DNA from: Thalassotalea sp. 42_200_T64
GTDB lineage: Bacteria; Pseudomonadota; Gammaproteobacteria; Enterobacterales; Alteromonadaceae
DNA length: 64,000 nt
NCBI GenBank assembly: GCA_002162925.1
Contig: MABC01000053.1
Span: 82,535 to 146,534 of the forward strand
Direction: 5' to 3'
Part shown: positions 9,459-20,849 of the stretch, one piece after another
How positions within the stretch are numbered: position 1 is the stretch's first letter
Layout of the letters: each line of letters starts with the position of its first letter
Program-made: the position numbers and the translations under genes
Notes under the pieces: model-generated
Told to the model about the DNA's origin: nothing
The model's input: the letters and a program-made list of their open reading frames with translations, nothing else
Databases searched by the model: none

Positions 9459-12083
9459 ATGAATGCCTATAAACATGAAAAGATGTTCCAGTTAATTAAA
9501 GAGCACGCCATTGCTTTTGGTGATTGTGTTAGTGTTTATGATCCGGTTTTGGATAAAGTGGTAGAAAGTACTGACTGTTTTATGGAAATCATCGATATTG
9601 ACCCGGCAAGTAACCATATCAAGGCGCAATGGCTAGCCAAAATGAAGTTGTCTGGGCAAGTTTATCATGAGGAACTTTTCCAAATAGGAGCGGATTTAAG
9701 CCCGGTTTTTAAGGAGTATGAGTTAGTGCATGTTAATGGTAGTGTTCATCATATTCGTCAAGTTAACTATCCTTATTTTGATCAGCAAGACCCTGAAAAA
9801 ACCTTAGTGTTAATCACCTTGCGCGATTGTAACCATGAGTACCGCACCAATCCTAAGCATGTTACCGAGAATTGGCGTAAGGAAAATAGCTCGCAAGTTC
9901 GTTATTTACGCAAAATACTGGCGTTAATCAGTAACGAATGTCAGGCCGACTTTGCCATGCTGGCCATTCCTAGTGCCGATAAACAACATGCTCAATCGTT
10001 AGTGGCGATTCAGGACGGAGAATTTATTGACGATCTCAATTATGCGCTTAAGGGAACTCCATGTGAAATTACGGTTAATGGTAGTATTTGTGCGCATAAA
10101 AATGATATCCAAAATTTATATCCCGAAGATAATATGTTGGTCAACATGCAGGCGGAAAGCTATATTGGCGTGCCATTTTTTGATGAAGAAGGCCTGGTTA
10201 GCGGCTATTTAGTGATCATCAAAAAAACGTCGTTGCAGGATAAATCGTATTGCAAAAAATTAATTGAAAACTACCAGGCGCAATTGAATCGCAGAATTCA
10301 GCTGTATTTTGCCGATAAGCAGCTGGCGCAAATGTGCCAGGATAAAAGTGGTTTTCTAGGATTTGATCAAGAGCAGTTTCTTCTAGGGACAACGCCGTCA
10401 TCGAAAGAGCTGGCTAGTTGGTCAAACATTTCAAAAGAGACGTTTAACAGTGTCAAAGAAGCGATTTTGATCACCGATGCCGATAATAACATCATCCATT
10501 GCAACCGGGCGTTTACCGATATCACTGGCTATTCATTAGCAGAAGTATTAGCTAAGAATCCTAGTGTTTTATCCTCAGGCCTCCATGATGCCGTATTTTA
10601 TCAGCAGATGGAAAAATCATTAGCCGAAACGGGGATTTGGGAAGGCGAAATCATCAACAAAAATAAATCGGGAAAAACCTATTCAGAATGGCTGTTTATC
10701 CGTGTTGTTTTTGATGAAAACCAGCAAGCGACGCATCATATTGCCGTGTTTAGTGATATTTCTAAGCATAAAGAAAAAGAAGAATTGTTATATTTTCAGG
10801 CAAACTATGATCCATTAACCATGTTGCCAAATCGTAGTTTACTGTTTTTTACTTTAGCCGAGTCTTTAACCAAACTGGAAGAGCAGCCCGGTAAACCGAT
10901 TGTGTTAATGCATATTGATTTAAATGGGTTAGCCAGAATCAATGAAAATTTTGATTATAATGTCGGGGATGCACTATTGGTTGAAACGGCAAGAAGGATC
11001 AAGCGCATTATTAATGACGATAGTGTTATGGTGGCAAGGATTTCAGGCGATAACTTTGTGGTGTTATTTTCCTGTGTGGAACATACCTTTGATGCCGACA
11101 ACATCGCAACACGGCTTTGCCAGGAATTGGCAAAAGCTGTGTTAATCGATCAGAAAACGGTAAAAATAACCGCAAACATAGGTATTGCGGAAACGTCAAA
11201 CTCAACATTAAACCCAGAATCCTTGTATTCGATGGCCGAACAAGCCTTACTCAATGCCAAACTTGAAGGTCTGGGACAATTCTGTGTGTTTGATGAACAA
11301 TTACGCACGGAACTGAAAAATACCTGGCAATTAGAACAAGAGTTAAATGTTGCCATCGCTGAAGATCAGTTTGTCTTACATTACCAGCCGCAAATTGATG
11401 CCAGCTCCGGTGAACTACTGGGACTGGAAGCGCTAGTGCGTTGGCAACATCCACAGCGAGGCTTGTTAGCACCATTCTATTTTATCAGCCTTGCGGAAAA
11501 AACGGATCAAATCGTTGATTTAGGTACTTTGGTACTACGTAAGGCTTGCCGACAAATTGCCTTATGGCAACAAACCTTAGAACAAACATTTACCGTGTCG
11601 GTGAATATTTCGCCGCGGCAGTTTGCGTTGGAATCCAGCGCAAACACCATGCAATCTATTATCGAGGAATCGGCCATTGATACCTCAGGCATCATTCTGG
11701 AAATCACTGAAGATGTGCTAATGGCCGATCATAGTGATCTACTCACGACGTTAGGGGCGCTAAACGAAGGCGGTATTAAATTATCACTGGACGATTTTGG
11801 CACCGGCTTTTCTTCATTGTCGTATTTACAGCAATATCCATTGAGTGAACTGAAAATTGATCGCTCCTTTGTGAAAAGCTTAGGCCATAAGCCGGAGAGT
11901 TTATCGATCGTCAAAGCCATCATTTCGATGGCCAATAGCTTAAACTTGAAAGTGGTTGCTGAAGGGGTTGAGACCGTAGAGCAGCGAGACATACTTGCCG
12001 ACTTGGGCTGCGACATATTTCAGGGCTTTTATTATGCAAAACCTTTGGCTGTGGCAGATTTAACCGAATTTATTAAACAATAA
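9459..12083 (+). CDS. GAF/PAS-GGDEF-EAL signalling protein (degenerate GGDEF, EAL present)
   Basis: PAS (ITDADNNIIHCNRAFTDITGYSLAEVL), GGDEF region with RISGDNF instead of GGDEF, EAL region (GLEALVRWQHP, LSLDDFGTGFSSL). Confidence 0.9.
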   Translation: MNAYKHEKMFQLIKEHAIAFGDCVSVYDPVLDKVVESTDCFMEIIDIDPASNHIKAQWLAKMKLSGQVYHEELFQIGADLSPVFKEYELVHVNGSVHHIRQVNYPYFDQQDPEKTLVLITLRDCNHEYRTNPKHVTENWRKENSSQVRYLRKILALISNECQADFAMLAIPSADKQHAQSLVAIQDGEFIDDLNYALKGTPCEITVNGSICAHKNDIQNLYPEDNMLVNMQAESYIGVPFFDEEGLVSGYLVIIKKTSLQDKSYCKKLIENYQAQLNRRIQLYFADKQLAQMCQDKSGFLGFDQEQFLLGTTPSSKELASWSNISKETFNSVKEAILITDADNNIIHCNRAFTDITGYSLAEVLAKNPSVLSSGLHDAVFYQQMEKSLAETGIWEGEIINKNKSGKTYSEWLFIRVVFDENQQATHHIAVFSDISKHKEKEELLYFQANYDPLTMLPNRSLLFFTLAESLTKLEEQPGKPIVLMHIDLNGLARINENFDYNVGDALLVETARRIKRIINDDSVMVARISGDNFVVLFSCVEHTFDADNIATRLCQELAKAVLIDQKTVKITANIGIAETSNSTLNPESLYSMAEQALLNAKLEGLGQFCVFDEQLRTELKNTWQLEQELNVAIAEDQFVLHYQPQIDASSGELLGLEALVRWQHPQRGLLAPFYFISLAEKTDQIVDLGTLVLRKACRQIALWQQTLEQTFTVSVNISPRQFALESSANTMQSIIEESAIDTSGIILEITEDVLMADHSDLLTTLGALNEGGIKLSLDDFGTGFSSLSYLQQYPLSELKIDRSFVKSLGHKPESLSIVKAIISMANSLNLKVVAEGVETVEQRDILADLGCDIFQGFYYAKPLAVADLTEFIKQ

Positions 12084-12114
12084 TTTCACCAGGTTTTAAT
12101 GTATTTAACTTACT

Positions 12115-13398
12115 ATGACAAATAATTGGAATTTTATGACTTCATTTTGGATCATCACCGCAGTGTTATTTATCATTGCTTGTGCCATCGTTTTTTATGC
12201 CTATATAAAAAGTAAAAAACAGCAGCAAAGCAAGGTCGATGACAGTCGAAAAAACACCAATGTCTCATTGTACCATGAGCATTTGCAAGAATTAGATAAC
12301 GATTTGGCTGAAGGTGCGATTGAGCAATCGAGTTATCAACAGCTAAAATCTGAACTGAATAAAACCTTGTTGCAAGATGTTGATAATAGTGACCAACCTG
12401 CCATCAGCGCGGGCAAGTTATCGTTATTGCTGCCTATCGCGATGACTCTCTTTATTGTCACCATAAGTATGTATTTATATAATGGCCTGGGAGCTTCACA
12501 ACTATTAGCACAACCTGCTGCAGCGGTTGCCGAAAATCCCCATCAAAATTTGGATATGAACCAGCAAGCACTATTCCGGGTGCAACAATTGAAGATCAAG
12601 GTAGAAAATGAGCCAACCAATTCGCAAGCATGGTTTAGTTTAGGTCAGGCATTTACCAACGTTAGCGAGTTTGATAATGCGGTACGTTCATTTGATCAAG
12701 TTATCAGCTTAATTGGTGAGCATGCAGAATTAATCGGCCCGAAAGCACAAGCTCTGTATTATAAAAATGATAATCAAATGAATGCTGACATTCAGGCATT
12801 GATTGATAGAGCACTTGCGCTTGATCCGATTGATGCCTCTACCAATGTGCTACTTGGCATGGATAATTATGCGCAGCATAATTATGCCCAAGCCATTGAA
12901 CATTGGCAGTTAGTATTAGACAGCGGTCGTCCTGGGGTAAATACTCAGGCATTGGAAGGTGCCATTAGTGAAGCGAGAAATCAGCTAGCACAAAGCCAGC
13001 AGTTATCCGGCGGAGTTGTACCAGTTGCCGATGTAGACCCTGATGCGCCAAGATTAACTTTGGCGGTGTCATTATCCGATGAAATGCATGACATATTAAT
13101 GGCTGGCGACGACAAAACGGTATTTGTCTATGCAACAGCAACATCCGGTCCACGTATGCCACTGGCAGCCGTTAAAATTAAAGCCAGTGATTTGCCGATA
13201 ACCATTGTACTTGACGATTCACAGGCGATGACTGCGCAAATGAATTTGAGCAGTGTAGATAAAGTTAATGTGTATGCGGTTGTTTCGATGCAAGGTGATG
13301 TCGGCATTAAAGCTGGAGATTATAAGTCGCAATTAATGTCGGTTGATGTCATGGCAACAGAAAAGCTAACTCTAACCATTGATACTTTGGTTAATTAA
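12115..13398 (+). CDS. ccmI: CcmI-like c-type cytochrome biogenesis protein (TPR)
   Basis: N-terminal TM, YHEHLQELDNDLAEGAI, second TM, TPRs, C-terminal CcmI-like domain. Confidence 0.8.
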   Translation: MTNNWNFMTSFWIITAVLFIIACAIVFYAYIKSKKQQQSKVDDSRKNTNVSLYHEHLQELDNDLAEGAIEQSSYQQLKSELNKTLLQDVDNSDQPAISAGKLSLLLPIAMTLFIVTISMYLYNGLGASQLLAQPAAAVAENPHQNLDMNQQALFRVQQLKIKVENEPTNSQAWFSLGQAFTNVSEFDNAVRSFDQVISLIGEHAELIGPKAQALYYKNDNQMNADIQALIDRALALDPIDASTNVLLGMDNYAQHNYAQAIEHWQLVLDSGRPGVNTQALEGAISEARNQLAQSQQLSGGVVPVADVDPDAPRLTLAVSLSDEMHDILMAGDDKTVFVYATATSGPRMPLAAVKIKASDLPITIVLDDSQAMTAQMNLSSVDKVNVYAVVSMQGDVGIKAGDYKSQLMSVDVMATEKLTLTIDTLVN

Positions 13399-13478
13399 TA
13401 CTCAGGCCGATAATTTCGGCCTGTCTTATTTCTGCTTTATATAGCAGCCCCAGCCTTGGGAAATATGAGTTGTTTAGC

Positions 13479-14249
13479 TTAAATACTGTTCGCAGGTTTA
13501 GTTTTGGCTAGCCAGTTAGCAATGTTGACTGCCATTTGCTGGTTATTACCGGTTAAAAATTTATTTTGAAAAATGGCATCATCGGCAAAAACCAGCACAT
13601 CACCTTTGCCTATTTTTTTATGGATGATGACGGCAAACGTCGATTGATAATCGCCACCATCTTGTTGTTTATTTTTATTCAGATCTAACCAGGCATCTGC
13701 ACTGGTTATGGCAAGCGCCGATGCAGACTTATCTTTTGTCTGCAAAGCCCAACCGCCGTATAGATTAAAATGCTGAACATTGTTAAAAAGCCAATGCGGT
13801 ACCAATCTTGAAACTGAGAAATCTTTTGGTTTATTGGCCAGCATGGCTTGATGTTCGTTAATTGAATAGTTGGATACACCAATATCAAACTCAGCCAACA
13901 AGCCACCAACGGTTGGCGCAATATGGATCATGATGACTAATTTGCCACCCGACTTTACATAGTCGGCAAGTACCTGGCGTTCTTGCAATGAGAATGCCTG
14001 AAAAGGCCCGGAGATGATCAGTGCATCCACTTTCGCCAATGCCCGCGGATGAATAACGTCGCTACTCGCACTCACCTGATTATCAGCAGCAACCAGTGTA
14101 TCGGCGAATCCGGATAGTCCCAGTTGTCCCTGCTGCTGGTATAAAAATGCCTGTTTGTGTCCTTCATCAAAGACGATGTTCGCACTTTGCGCACTTTTGC
14201 TTTGCAGAAAACATACGCTTAACACTATTAGCAACAACTGTTTATACAT
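13479..14249 (-). CDS. DUF4350/GATase-like secreted protein
   Basis: Signal peptide; VDALIISGPFQAFSLQERQVLADYVKSGGKLVIMIH is typical of GATase-like DUF4350 folds. Confidence 0.6.
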   Translation of the reverse strand: MYKQLLLIVLSVCFLQSKSAQSANIVFDEGHKQAFLYQQQGQLGLSGFADTLVAADNQVSASSDVIHPRALAKVDALIISGPFQAFSLQERQVLADYVKSGGKLVIMIHIAPTVGGLLAEFDIGVSNYSINEHQAMLANKPKDFSVSRLVPHWLFNNVQHFNLYGGWALQTKDKSASALAITSADAWLDLNKNKQQDGGDYQSTFAVIIHKKIGKGDVLVFADDAIFQNKFLTGNNQQMAVNIANWLAKTKPANSI

Positions 14250-14322
14250 AACATACCTGATTATTTGATTCAGTAGTTACACCTATATATACCGAGAACT
14301 TCAGCAACGCAACAAAAGTTAT

Positions 14323-14585
14323 ATACCCGCTCCACTTCAAGATGCAGGTTTCAGAGCGCTTGAGCGATTCCAATACAAGGCGCAGTTATGTAGTAATGGT
14401 TATTCCCTTACAAATAGCTGCAACGACGTAGTGGGATTGCTCAAGCGCTTCTTCGATGGGTTTAAAAGCAATTTATGCCGCGTTATCAAATTGAACAATG
14501 GAACAACCATTCTTTAAATTTAATGCCTTGCCTAAATTGCTTTTAACTCCCACTGAAATCCCGCATCTTGAAGTGGAACGGGTAT
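14323..14585. mobile_element. MITE-like foldback element with about 30-bp terminal inverted repeats
   Basis: Left ATACCCGCTCCACTTCAAGATGC; right end reverse-complements to ATACCCGTTCCACTTCAAGATGC; nested internal inverted repeats. Confidence 0.75.
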
Positions 14586-14754
14586 GAAATATTGACTATT
14601 TGCTTATTCTTGTGGATCTGATGTCAGTGTTATAATTTATTAACTGTATGATTTATCAGCAAGTGCTAGTGGGAAAGATAGTCTTGTTGGTGGCCTAATT
14701 GCAATTAGTTAAATTTTAACCAGAAATAAAGTACCACTTTTTATTTGGTAGTGT

Positions 14755-14760
14755 TATAAT
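14755..14760 (+). promoter_or_regulatory. Candidate -10 element of the spc operon promoter
   Basis: TATAAT followed by GC-rich discriminator CTCGCGCCC, upstream of rplN; -35 not clear. Confidence 0.5.
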
Positions 14761-14862
14761 CTCGCGCCCGCTTACCTCAGGCTATGGTTTGGGTAGGTGG
14801 ATAAAGGCAGTGACGGGTCAAATTTTTGGCCTTGAATTTACAAACAGCGGAGCACATATAAT

Positions 14863-15231
14863 ATGATCCAAATGCAATCACAGCTAGACGTTGCTGATAA
14901 CAGCGGCGCTCGACGCGTGCAATGTATCAAGGTTCTAGGTGGCTCGCACCGTCGCTATGCAGGTATTGGTGACATCATTAAGGTTTCTGTTAAAGAAGCT
15001 ATTCCTCGCGGTAAAGTGAAGAAAGGTGATGTTCTAAATGCGGTAGTGGTGCGCACTAGAAAAGGCGTTCGTCGTTCAGATGGTTCATCTATCAGATTCG
15101 ATGGAAACGCGGCAGTAATGTTAAATGCTAACTTACAGCCAATTGGCACACGTATTTTCGGACCAGTGACACGCGAATTAAGAACTGAAAAGTTCATGAA
15201 GATCGTATCTCTAGCTCCTGAAGTACTTTAA
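14863..15231 (+). CDS. rplN: 50S ribosomal protein L14
   Basis: [33 protein letters not shown]. Confidence 0.98.
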   Translation: MIQMQSQLDVADNSGARRVQCIKVLGGSHRRYAGIGDIIKVSVKEAIPRGKVKKGDVLNAVVVRTRKGVRRSDGSSIRFDGNAAVMLNANLQPIGTRIFGPVTRELRTEKFMKIVSLAPEVL

Positions 15232-15243
15232 GGAGTCACGAAA

Positions 15244-15558
15244 ATGGCCTCTAAAATTCGTCTAAATGACGAAGTAGTAATCCTAGCTGGTAAAGATAAG
15301 GGCAAAAGTGGCAAGATCACTAAAGTTCTTACAGCTGATGGAAAAGTATTCGTTGAAGGCATCAACTTAATCAAGAAACATCAAAAGCCTGTACCTCAGT
15401 TACAGCAACCTGGTGGCATTGTTGAGAAAGAAGCTGCAATCAACGTATCAAACGTTGCGATCAAAAACCCTGCTTCTGGCAAGGCTGATCGTGTAGGTTT
15501 TAGAATTGAAGACGGCAAAAAAGTTCGTTTCTTCAAGTCTAATAACGAATTAGTATAA
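15244..15558 (+). CDS. rplX: 50S ribosomal protein L24
   Basis: [22 protein letters not shown]. Confidence 0.97.
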   Translation: MASKIRLNDEVVILAGKDKGKSGKITKVLTADGKVFVEGINLIKKHQKPVPQLQQPGGIVEKEAAINVSNVAIKNPASGKADRVGFRIEDGKKVRFFKSNNELV

Positions 15559-15572
15559 TATTGGAGTAAACG

Positions 15573-16118
15573 ATGGCGAAACTGCATGATTTATATAAAG
15601 ATACGATTGTATCATCTCTTGTAAAAGAGTTTGGTTACAAAAGTGTCATGCAAGTCCCTCGGATTGAAAAGATCACCCTGAACATGGGTGTTGGTGAAGC
15701 TATTGCTGATAAAAAAGTATTAGACCACGCCACAAATGATCTTACTGCAATCTCGGGTCAAAAGCCGATGATCACTAAAGCCCGCAAATCTGTTGCGGGT
15801 TTTAAGATTCGTGAAGGCTACCCTATTGGTGCAAAAGTAACTTTACGCGGTGAACGCATGTGGGAATTTTTAGAGCGCTTAATCGCGATCTCAATTCCTC
15901 GTATTCGTGATTTCCGTGGCTTGAACCCTAAGTCGTTCGATGGCCGTGGTAATTACAGCATGGGCGTGCGTGAGCAAATTATTTTCCCAGAGATCGATTA
16001 CGATAAAATCGATAAAATTCGCGGTATGGATATCACTATCACTACTACTGCGAAGAACGATGCGGAAGGTCATGCTTTGCTGACTGCCTTTAACTTCCCG
16101 TTTAAGAAAAAGGTGTAG
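15573..16118 (+). CDS. rplE: 50S ribosomal protein L5
   Basis: [30 protein letters not shown]. Confidence 0.98.
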   Translation: MAKLHDLYKDTIVSSLVKEFGYKSVMQVPRIEKITLNMGVGEAIADKKVLDHATNDLTAISGQKPMITKARKSVAGFKIREGYPIGAKVTLRGERMWEFLERLIAISIPRIRDFRGLNPKSFDGRGNYSMGVREQIIFPEIDYDKIDKIRGMDITITTTAKNDAEGHALLTAFNFPFKKKV

Positions 16119-16122
16119 AGTT

Positions 16123-16428
16123 ATGGCTAAAACATCAATGAAAGCACGTGAAGCAAAACGTGCAAAATTAGTTGCTCAATATGCTGAAAAGCGTGCAGCA
16201 ATAAAAGCGATCATCTCTGACGTAAATTCTTCTGAAGAAGAGCGTTGGGATGCAGTATTAAAACTTCAAGCTTTACCGCGTGATTCTAGCAGCAGCCGCC
16301 AACGTAACCGTTGTGTGATTACTGGTCGTCCACATGGTTACCTACGTAAGTTCGGCTTAAGCCGTATTAAATTACGTGAAGCAACCATGCGTGGTGAAGT
16401 TCCTGGTCTTAAAAAAGCAAGTTGGTAA
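16123..16428 (+). CDS. rpsN: 30S ribosomal protein S14
   Basis: [13 protein letters not shown]..., [21 protein letters not shown]. Confidence 0.98.
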   Translation: MAKTSMKAREAKRAKLVAQYAEKRAAIKAIISDVNSSEEERWDAVLKLQALPRDSSSSRQRNRCVITGRPHGYLRKFGLSRIKLREATMRGEVPGLKKASW

Positions 16429-16442
16429 GGGAGTAATTAATT

Positions 16443-16832
16443 ATGATGACTGATCCTATCGCGGATATGTTTACACGCATCCGTAACGGTCAATCTGCAG
16501 CTAAAGTTGCAGTATCTATGCCATCTTCCAAGCTAAAAGTAGCAATTGCTCACTTGCTTAAAGAAGAAGGCTATATAAACGGTTTTGAAGTATCTACTGA
16601 AGCTAAGCCTCAGTTAGAAGTCACTTTAAAATATTTCGAAGGTAAAGAAGTAATCGAAACGATCAAGCGTGTTTCACGTCCTGGTCTTCGTGTATACAAA
16701 GGCAGCACTGAGATCCCTCAGGTATTAGCTGGCTTAGGTATTACGATTGTATCTACTTCTAAAGGCCTAATGACTGATCGTGCCGCTCGCAATGCGGGTC
16801 TTGGCGGTGAGCTCATTGGTACCGTAGCGTAA
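16443..16832 (+). CDS. rpsH: 30S ribosomal protein S8
   Basis: [16 protein letters not shown]; true start likely the second ATG (16446). Confidence 0.98.
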   Translation: MMTDPIADMFTRIRNGQSAAKVAVSMPSSKLKVAIAHLLKEEGYINGFEVSTEAKPQLEVTLKYFEGKEVIETIKRVSRPGLRVYKGSTEIPQVLAGLGITIVSTSKGLMTDRAARNAGLGGELIGTVA

Positions 16833-16843
16833 GGAGCAAGAAT

Positions 16844-17377
16844 ATGTCTCGTGTTGCAAAAGCACCTGTGGCAGTACCTGCTGGCGTTACTGTTACGTTA
16901 TCTGGTCAAGAAATCACAGTTAAAGGCCCTAAAGGCGAATTAACTCGTACGATCCACAGTGACGTTGCTGTTTCTCAAGAAGAAAACAACATCATCACTA
17001 CAATCGTTAGCGACGTTAAAGGCGCTTGGGCTCAAGCCGGTACGACTCGCGCATTAATCAATAACATGGTTAATGGTGTGAACACTGGTTATGAAAAACG
17101 CCTGATTTTAAACGGTGTTGGTTATCGTGCAAAAGCGGCTGGTCAGAAGTTAAGCCTTTCTTTAGGTTTCTCTCACCCAGTTGAGCACGCGGTTCCAGCC
17201 AGTGTTAAAGTTGTAACTCCTAGTCAAACTGAAATCGTACTTACCGGTGCTGATAGGCAGGAGATTGGTCAAGTAGCTGCGAACATTCGTGCATACCGTA
17301 AACCTGAGCCTTACAAAGGCAAAGGGATTCGTTATAGCGATGAAGTTGTTCGTCGTAAAGAAGCTAAGAAGAAGTAG
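16844..17377 (+). CDS. rplF: 50S ribosomal protein L6
   Basis: [17 protein letters not shown]..., [13 protein letters not shown]. Confidence 0.98.
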   Translation: MSRVAKAPVAVPAGVTVTLSGQEITVKGPKGELTRTIHSDVAVSQEENNIITTIVSDVKGAWAQAGTTRALINNMVNGVNTGYEKRLILNGVGYRAKAAGQKLSLSLGFSHPVEHAVPASVKVVTPSQTEIVLTGADRQEIGQVAANIRAYRKPEPYKGKGIRYSDEVVRRKEAKKK

Positions 17378-17386
17378 GGTAATACT

Positions 17387-17740
17387 ATGGATAAGAAAAC
17401 ATCTCGTTTACGCCGTGCAAAACGTACGCGCGCTAAAATCAGCGAGTTGGGTGCGAATCGTTTAGTCGTTCACCGTACTCCTCGTCACATTTATGCTCAG
17501 CTTATCGCTCCAACTGGTTCTGAAGTAATTGCGCAAGCATCTACTTTGGATAAAGACATTCGCGAACAAGTGAAAGCTACTGGCAATAAAGAAGCAGCAG
17601 CTGCTGTTGGTAAAGCAATCGCAGAGCGCGCTTCCGCCAAAGGTATCACTAACGTTGCATTCGATCGTTCAGGTTTCTTATACCACGGTCGAGTTCAAGT
17701 ATTAGCTGAAGCGGCTCGTGAAGCTGGCCTTAAATTCTAG
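17387..17740 (+). CDS. rplR: 50S ribosomal protein L18
   Basis: [27 protein letters not shown]. Confidence 0.97.
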   Translation: MDKKTSRLRRAKRTRAKISELGANRLVVHRTPRHIYAQLIAPTGSEVIAQASTLDKDIREQVKATGNKEAAAAVGKAIAERASAKGITNVAFDRSGFLYHGRVQVLAEAAREAGLKF

Positions 17741-17750
17741 GAGTTAGATA

Positions 17751-18254
17751 ATGGCTAATGTAGAAAACACACAACAAAGTGAATTTGCTGAAAAGTTAAT
17801 TGCTGTTAACCGCGTATCAAAAGTGGTTAAAGGTGGTCGTATTTTCAGTTTCACAGCACTAACAGTAGTTGGTGACGGCAACGGTCGTGTTGGTTTTGGT
17901 TACGGTAAAGCACGTGAAGTGCCTGCTGCAATCCAAAAAGCAATGGAAAAGGCTCGTCGTAATATCGTAAACATTGATCTGAAAGGTACTACTTTACAGC
18001 ATGCTGTTAAAGGTAAGCACTCAGGTTCTAAAGTTTACATGCAACCTGCTTCTGAAGGTACAGGTATCATCGCCGGTGGCGCGATGCGTGCAGTACTAGA
18101 AGTTGCTGGCGTACAGAACGTACTGTCAAAAGTATACGGTTCTACTAACCCAATTAACGTTGTACGCGCTACTATCAGTGCTCTTGCGGATATGAAGTCG
18201 CCTGAGTCTGTTGCAGCTAAGCGTGGCTTAAACGTTAGTGAAATACTGGGGTAA
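17751..18254 (+). CDS. rpsE: 30S ribosomal protein S5
   Basis: [22 protein letters not shown]. Confidence 0.98.
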   Translation: MANVENTQQSEFAEKLIAVNRVSKVVKGGRIFSFTALTVVGDGNGRVGFGYGKAREVPAAIQKAMEKARRNIVNIDLKGTTLQHAVKGKHSGSKVYMQPASEGTGIIAGGAMRAVLEVAGVQNVLSKVYGSTNPINVVRATISALADMKSPESVAAKRGLNVSEILG

Positions 18255-18260
18255 CTAGAC

Positions 18261-18440
18261 ATGGCTAAGACTGTCAAAGTAACACAATTAAAAAGTTCTA
18301 TCGGACGTTTACCGTCACATAGAGCTACATTGAAAGGATTAGGTTTACGTCGTATTCGTCATACTGTAGAGTTAGAAGATACTCCATCAGTACGCGGTAT
18401 GTTGAACTTAGTTCATTACATGATTAAGGTGGAGGATTAA
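18261..18440 (+). CDS. rpmD: 50S ribosomal protein L30 (absent from the ORF track, 59 aa)
   Basis: Read directly: [59 protein letters not shown]. Confidence 0.97.
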   Translation: MAKTVKVTQLKSSIGRLPSHRATLKGLGLRRIRHTVELEDTPSVRGMLNLVHYMIKVED

Positions 18441-18443
18441 CTT

Positions 18444-18878
18444 ATGCATTTAAATACATTATCCCCTGCACCTGGCGCTACGAAAGATAAAAAGCGTGTA
18501 GGTCGTGGTATCGGTTCTGGTAACGGCAAAACAGGTGGCCGCGGTCACAAAGGTCAAAAGTCTCGCTCAGGCGGCGGCATTCGTCCAGGTTTTGAAGGTG
18601 GGCAGATGCCACTTAAACAACGTTTACCTAAATTTGGTTTTACCTCGCGTAAATCTTTAGTTCGCGCTGAAGTTCGTTTACACGAATTAAACCATATCAA
18701 TGGTGATGTTGTTGATATTCACGCGCTTAAAGACGCAGGCATTATCACTCGTAACATCGTATCTGCAAAGATCATGTTATCTGGTGAAATCAGCCGTAAA
18801 ATTACGGTTCGTGGCCTAGCAGTAACTAAGGGTGCACGTGCAGCTATTGAAGCTGCCGGTGGTACAATAGAGGAATAG
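18444..18878 (+). CDS. rplO: 50S ribosomal protein L15
   Basis: [42 protein letters not shown]. Confidence 0.98.
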   Translation: MHLNTLSPAPGATKDKKRVGRGIGSGNGKTGGRGHKGQKSRSGGGIRPGFEGGQMPLKQRLPKFGFTSRKSLVRAEVRLHELNHINGDVVDIHALKDAGIITRNIVSAKIMLSGEISRKITVRGLAVTKGARAAIEAAGGTIEE

Positions 18879-18884
18879 TACACA

Positions 18885-20210
18885 ATGGCTACACCAGGAA
18901 TGGAAAACAAAGCTCAAGGCGGTTTGTCTGAGCTTAAACAAAGATTGTTGTTCGTACTCGGAGCGCTTATTGTGTTTCGTTTAGGTTCATTTGTACCAAT
19001 CCCTGGTATTGACGCCGCTGTACTAGCTCAGTTGTTTGAACAACAAAAGGGCACCATTGTAGAAATGTTTAACATGTTCTCTGGTGGTGCACTTGAGCGA
19101 GCCTCTGTATTGGCTCTTGGTATTATGCCGTACATCTCAGCTTCGATTATCACGCAAATCAGCACACACATTGTGCCGCATATGCAAGAGTTGAAAAAAG
19201 AAGGTGAAGCTGGACGTCGTAAGATCAGTCAATACACACGCTACGGCACACTGCTTCTGGCAACAGTACAAGCGATTGCGATTTCGAATAGTTTACCTGG
19301 TATGATGCCTGGCCTAGTGGTTAACGCTGGCTTTGGTTTCTACTTTACCGCGGTAGTATCTTTAGTAACTGGTACCATGTTTTTAATGTGGTTAGGTGAA
19401 CAAATTACTGAACGTGGTATTGGTAACGGTATTTCAATCTTAATCTTCGCAGGTATTGTTGCTGGCATGCCATCCGCTGTTGGTCAAACAGCAGAAATGG
19501 CGCGTCAAGGTGAATTGCACTTATTAGCATTATTAATCATTGCAGTAATCGTTTTTGCGGTTACGTTTTTAGTTGTATGGGTAGAGCGCGGTCAACGCCG
19601 CATTGTGGTAAACTATGCTAAGCGCCAACAAGGTCGCAAAGTATTTGCCGCTCAAAGTACTCACTTACCACTTAAAGTAAACATGGCGGGTGTTATCCCA
19701 CCTATCTTTGCTTCAAGTATTATCTTGTTCCCGGGTACCATCGCAAGTTGGTTCGGACAAGGTGACGGTATGGTGGCTGACTTTTTACAAGAGATCTCTC
19801 TTGCATTGTCGCCAGGACAACCTTTGTATGTAATGCTATATGCTGCAGCAATAATCTTTTTCTGTTTTTTCTACACGGCTCTTGTGTTCAATCCACGTGA
19901 AACAGCAGATAATTTGAAGAAATCTGGTGCGTTCATTCCAGGCATACGCCCGGGTGAGCAAACATCTAGATATATCGATAAAGTAATGACCCGCTTAACA
20001 TTAGCCGGGGCTTTATACATTACTTTTGTTTGTTTGGTTCCTGAGTTCATGATGATCTTTATGGATGTACAATTCTACTTCGGTGGAACATCCCTACTAA
20101 TTATTGTAGTCGTAATCATGGATTTCATGGCACAAGTACAAACTCATTTGATGTCTCATCAATATGACAATGTACTTAAGAAAGCCAATCTTAAAGGCTA
20201 TGGCCGTTAG
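18885..20210 (+). CDS. secY: Preprotein translocase subunit SecY
   Basis: 10-TM SecY; position between L15 and L36; [32 protein letters not shown]. Confidence 0.98.
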   Translation: MATPGMENKAQGGLSELKQRLLFVLGALIVFRLGSFVPIPGIDAAVLAQLFEQQKGTIVEMFNMFSGGALERASVLALGIMPYISASIITQISTHIVPHMQELKKEGEAGRRKISQYTRYGTLLLATVQAIAISNSLPGMMPGLVVNAGFGFYFTAVVSLVTGTMFLMWLGEQITERGIGNGISILIFAGIVAGMPSAVGQTAEMARQGELHLLALLIIAVIVFAVTFLVVWVERGQRRIVVNYAKRQQGRKVFAAQSTHLPLKVNMAGVIPPIFASSIILFPGTIASWFGQGDGMVADFLQEISLALSPGQPLYVMLYAAAIIFFCFFYTALVFNPRETADNLKKSGAFIPGIRPGEQTSRYIDKVMTRLTLAGALYITFVCLVPEFMMIFMDVQFYFGGTSLLIIVVVIMDFMAQVQTHLMSHQYDNVLKKANLKGYGR

Positions 20211-20226
20211 GCCAACGGAGTATAAA

Positions 20227-20340
20227 ATGAAAGTTCGTGCATCCGTTAAAAAGATTTGTCGTAACTGTAAAATAGTTAAACGTGCAGGTGTAGTTCGCGT
20301 ACTTTGCGTAGAACCAAAACACAAGCAACGCCAAGGCTAA
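20227..20340 (+). CDS. rpmJ: 50S ribosomal protein L36 (absent from the ORF track, 37 aa)
   Basis: Read directly: [37 protein letters not shown]. Confidence 0.97.
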   Translation: MKVRASVKKICRNCKIVKRAGVVRVLCVEPKHKQRQG

Positions 20341-20401
20341 TCTTTTACTAAAGTGTTACTAGTTGTAATTTATTGTAATTAGTAACACTTTATATTGCAA
20401 A

Positions 20402-20500
20402 AATGTTGCTGGTTGAGTATCCTTACGGGCTTTTCAACCGGTTTTCTTTTAACCCTATAAAATAGGAGATGTGTTAGTGGCCCGTATAGCTGGCATTAAC
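20402..20500 (+). ncRNA. Alpha-operon ribosome-binding-site leader (S4 autoregulatory pseudoknot)
   Basis: GGTTGAGTATCC...ACGGGCTTTTCAACC...TAGGAG...GTGGCCCGTATAGC resembles the E. coli alpha operon leader, including the rpsM GTG start. Confidence 0.85.
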
Positions 20501-20833
20501 ATCCCTGATCGTAAGCATGCAGTAATTGCCATTACTGCTATCTACGGTATCGGTGCAACCCGTGCAAAGTTAGTTTGTGCAGGCGCTGGTATCGCTGAAG
20601 ATATTAAGATCAGTGAATTAGACGAAGCGCAAATAGATTTGCTTCGTACAGAAGTGGCGAAATTTACCGTAGAAGGTGACTTACGTCGTGAAGTTTCAAT
20701 GAATATCAAGCGTCTGATGGACCTTGGCTGTTATCGTGGTTTACGCCATCGTCGCAGTCTCCCTCTACGTGGTCAGCGCACGAAAACGAATGCGCGTACC
20801 CGTAAAGGTCCTCGTAAGCCGATTAAAAAGTAG
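20477..20833 (+). CDS. rpsM: 30S ribosomal protein S13 (GTG start)
   Basis: [33 protein letters not shown] at 20464 favours GTG at 20477 over the track start at 20471. Confidence 0.97.
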   Translation: MARIAGINIPDRKHAVIAITAIYGIGATRAKLVCAGAGIAEDIKISELDEAQIDLLRTEVAKFTVEGDLRREVSMNIKRLMDLGCYRGLRHRRSLPLRGQRTKTNARTRKGPRKPIKK

Positions 20834-20849
20834 ATCGAGGTAATTAGAC

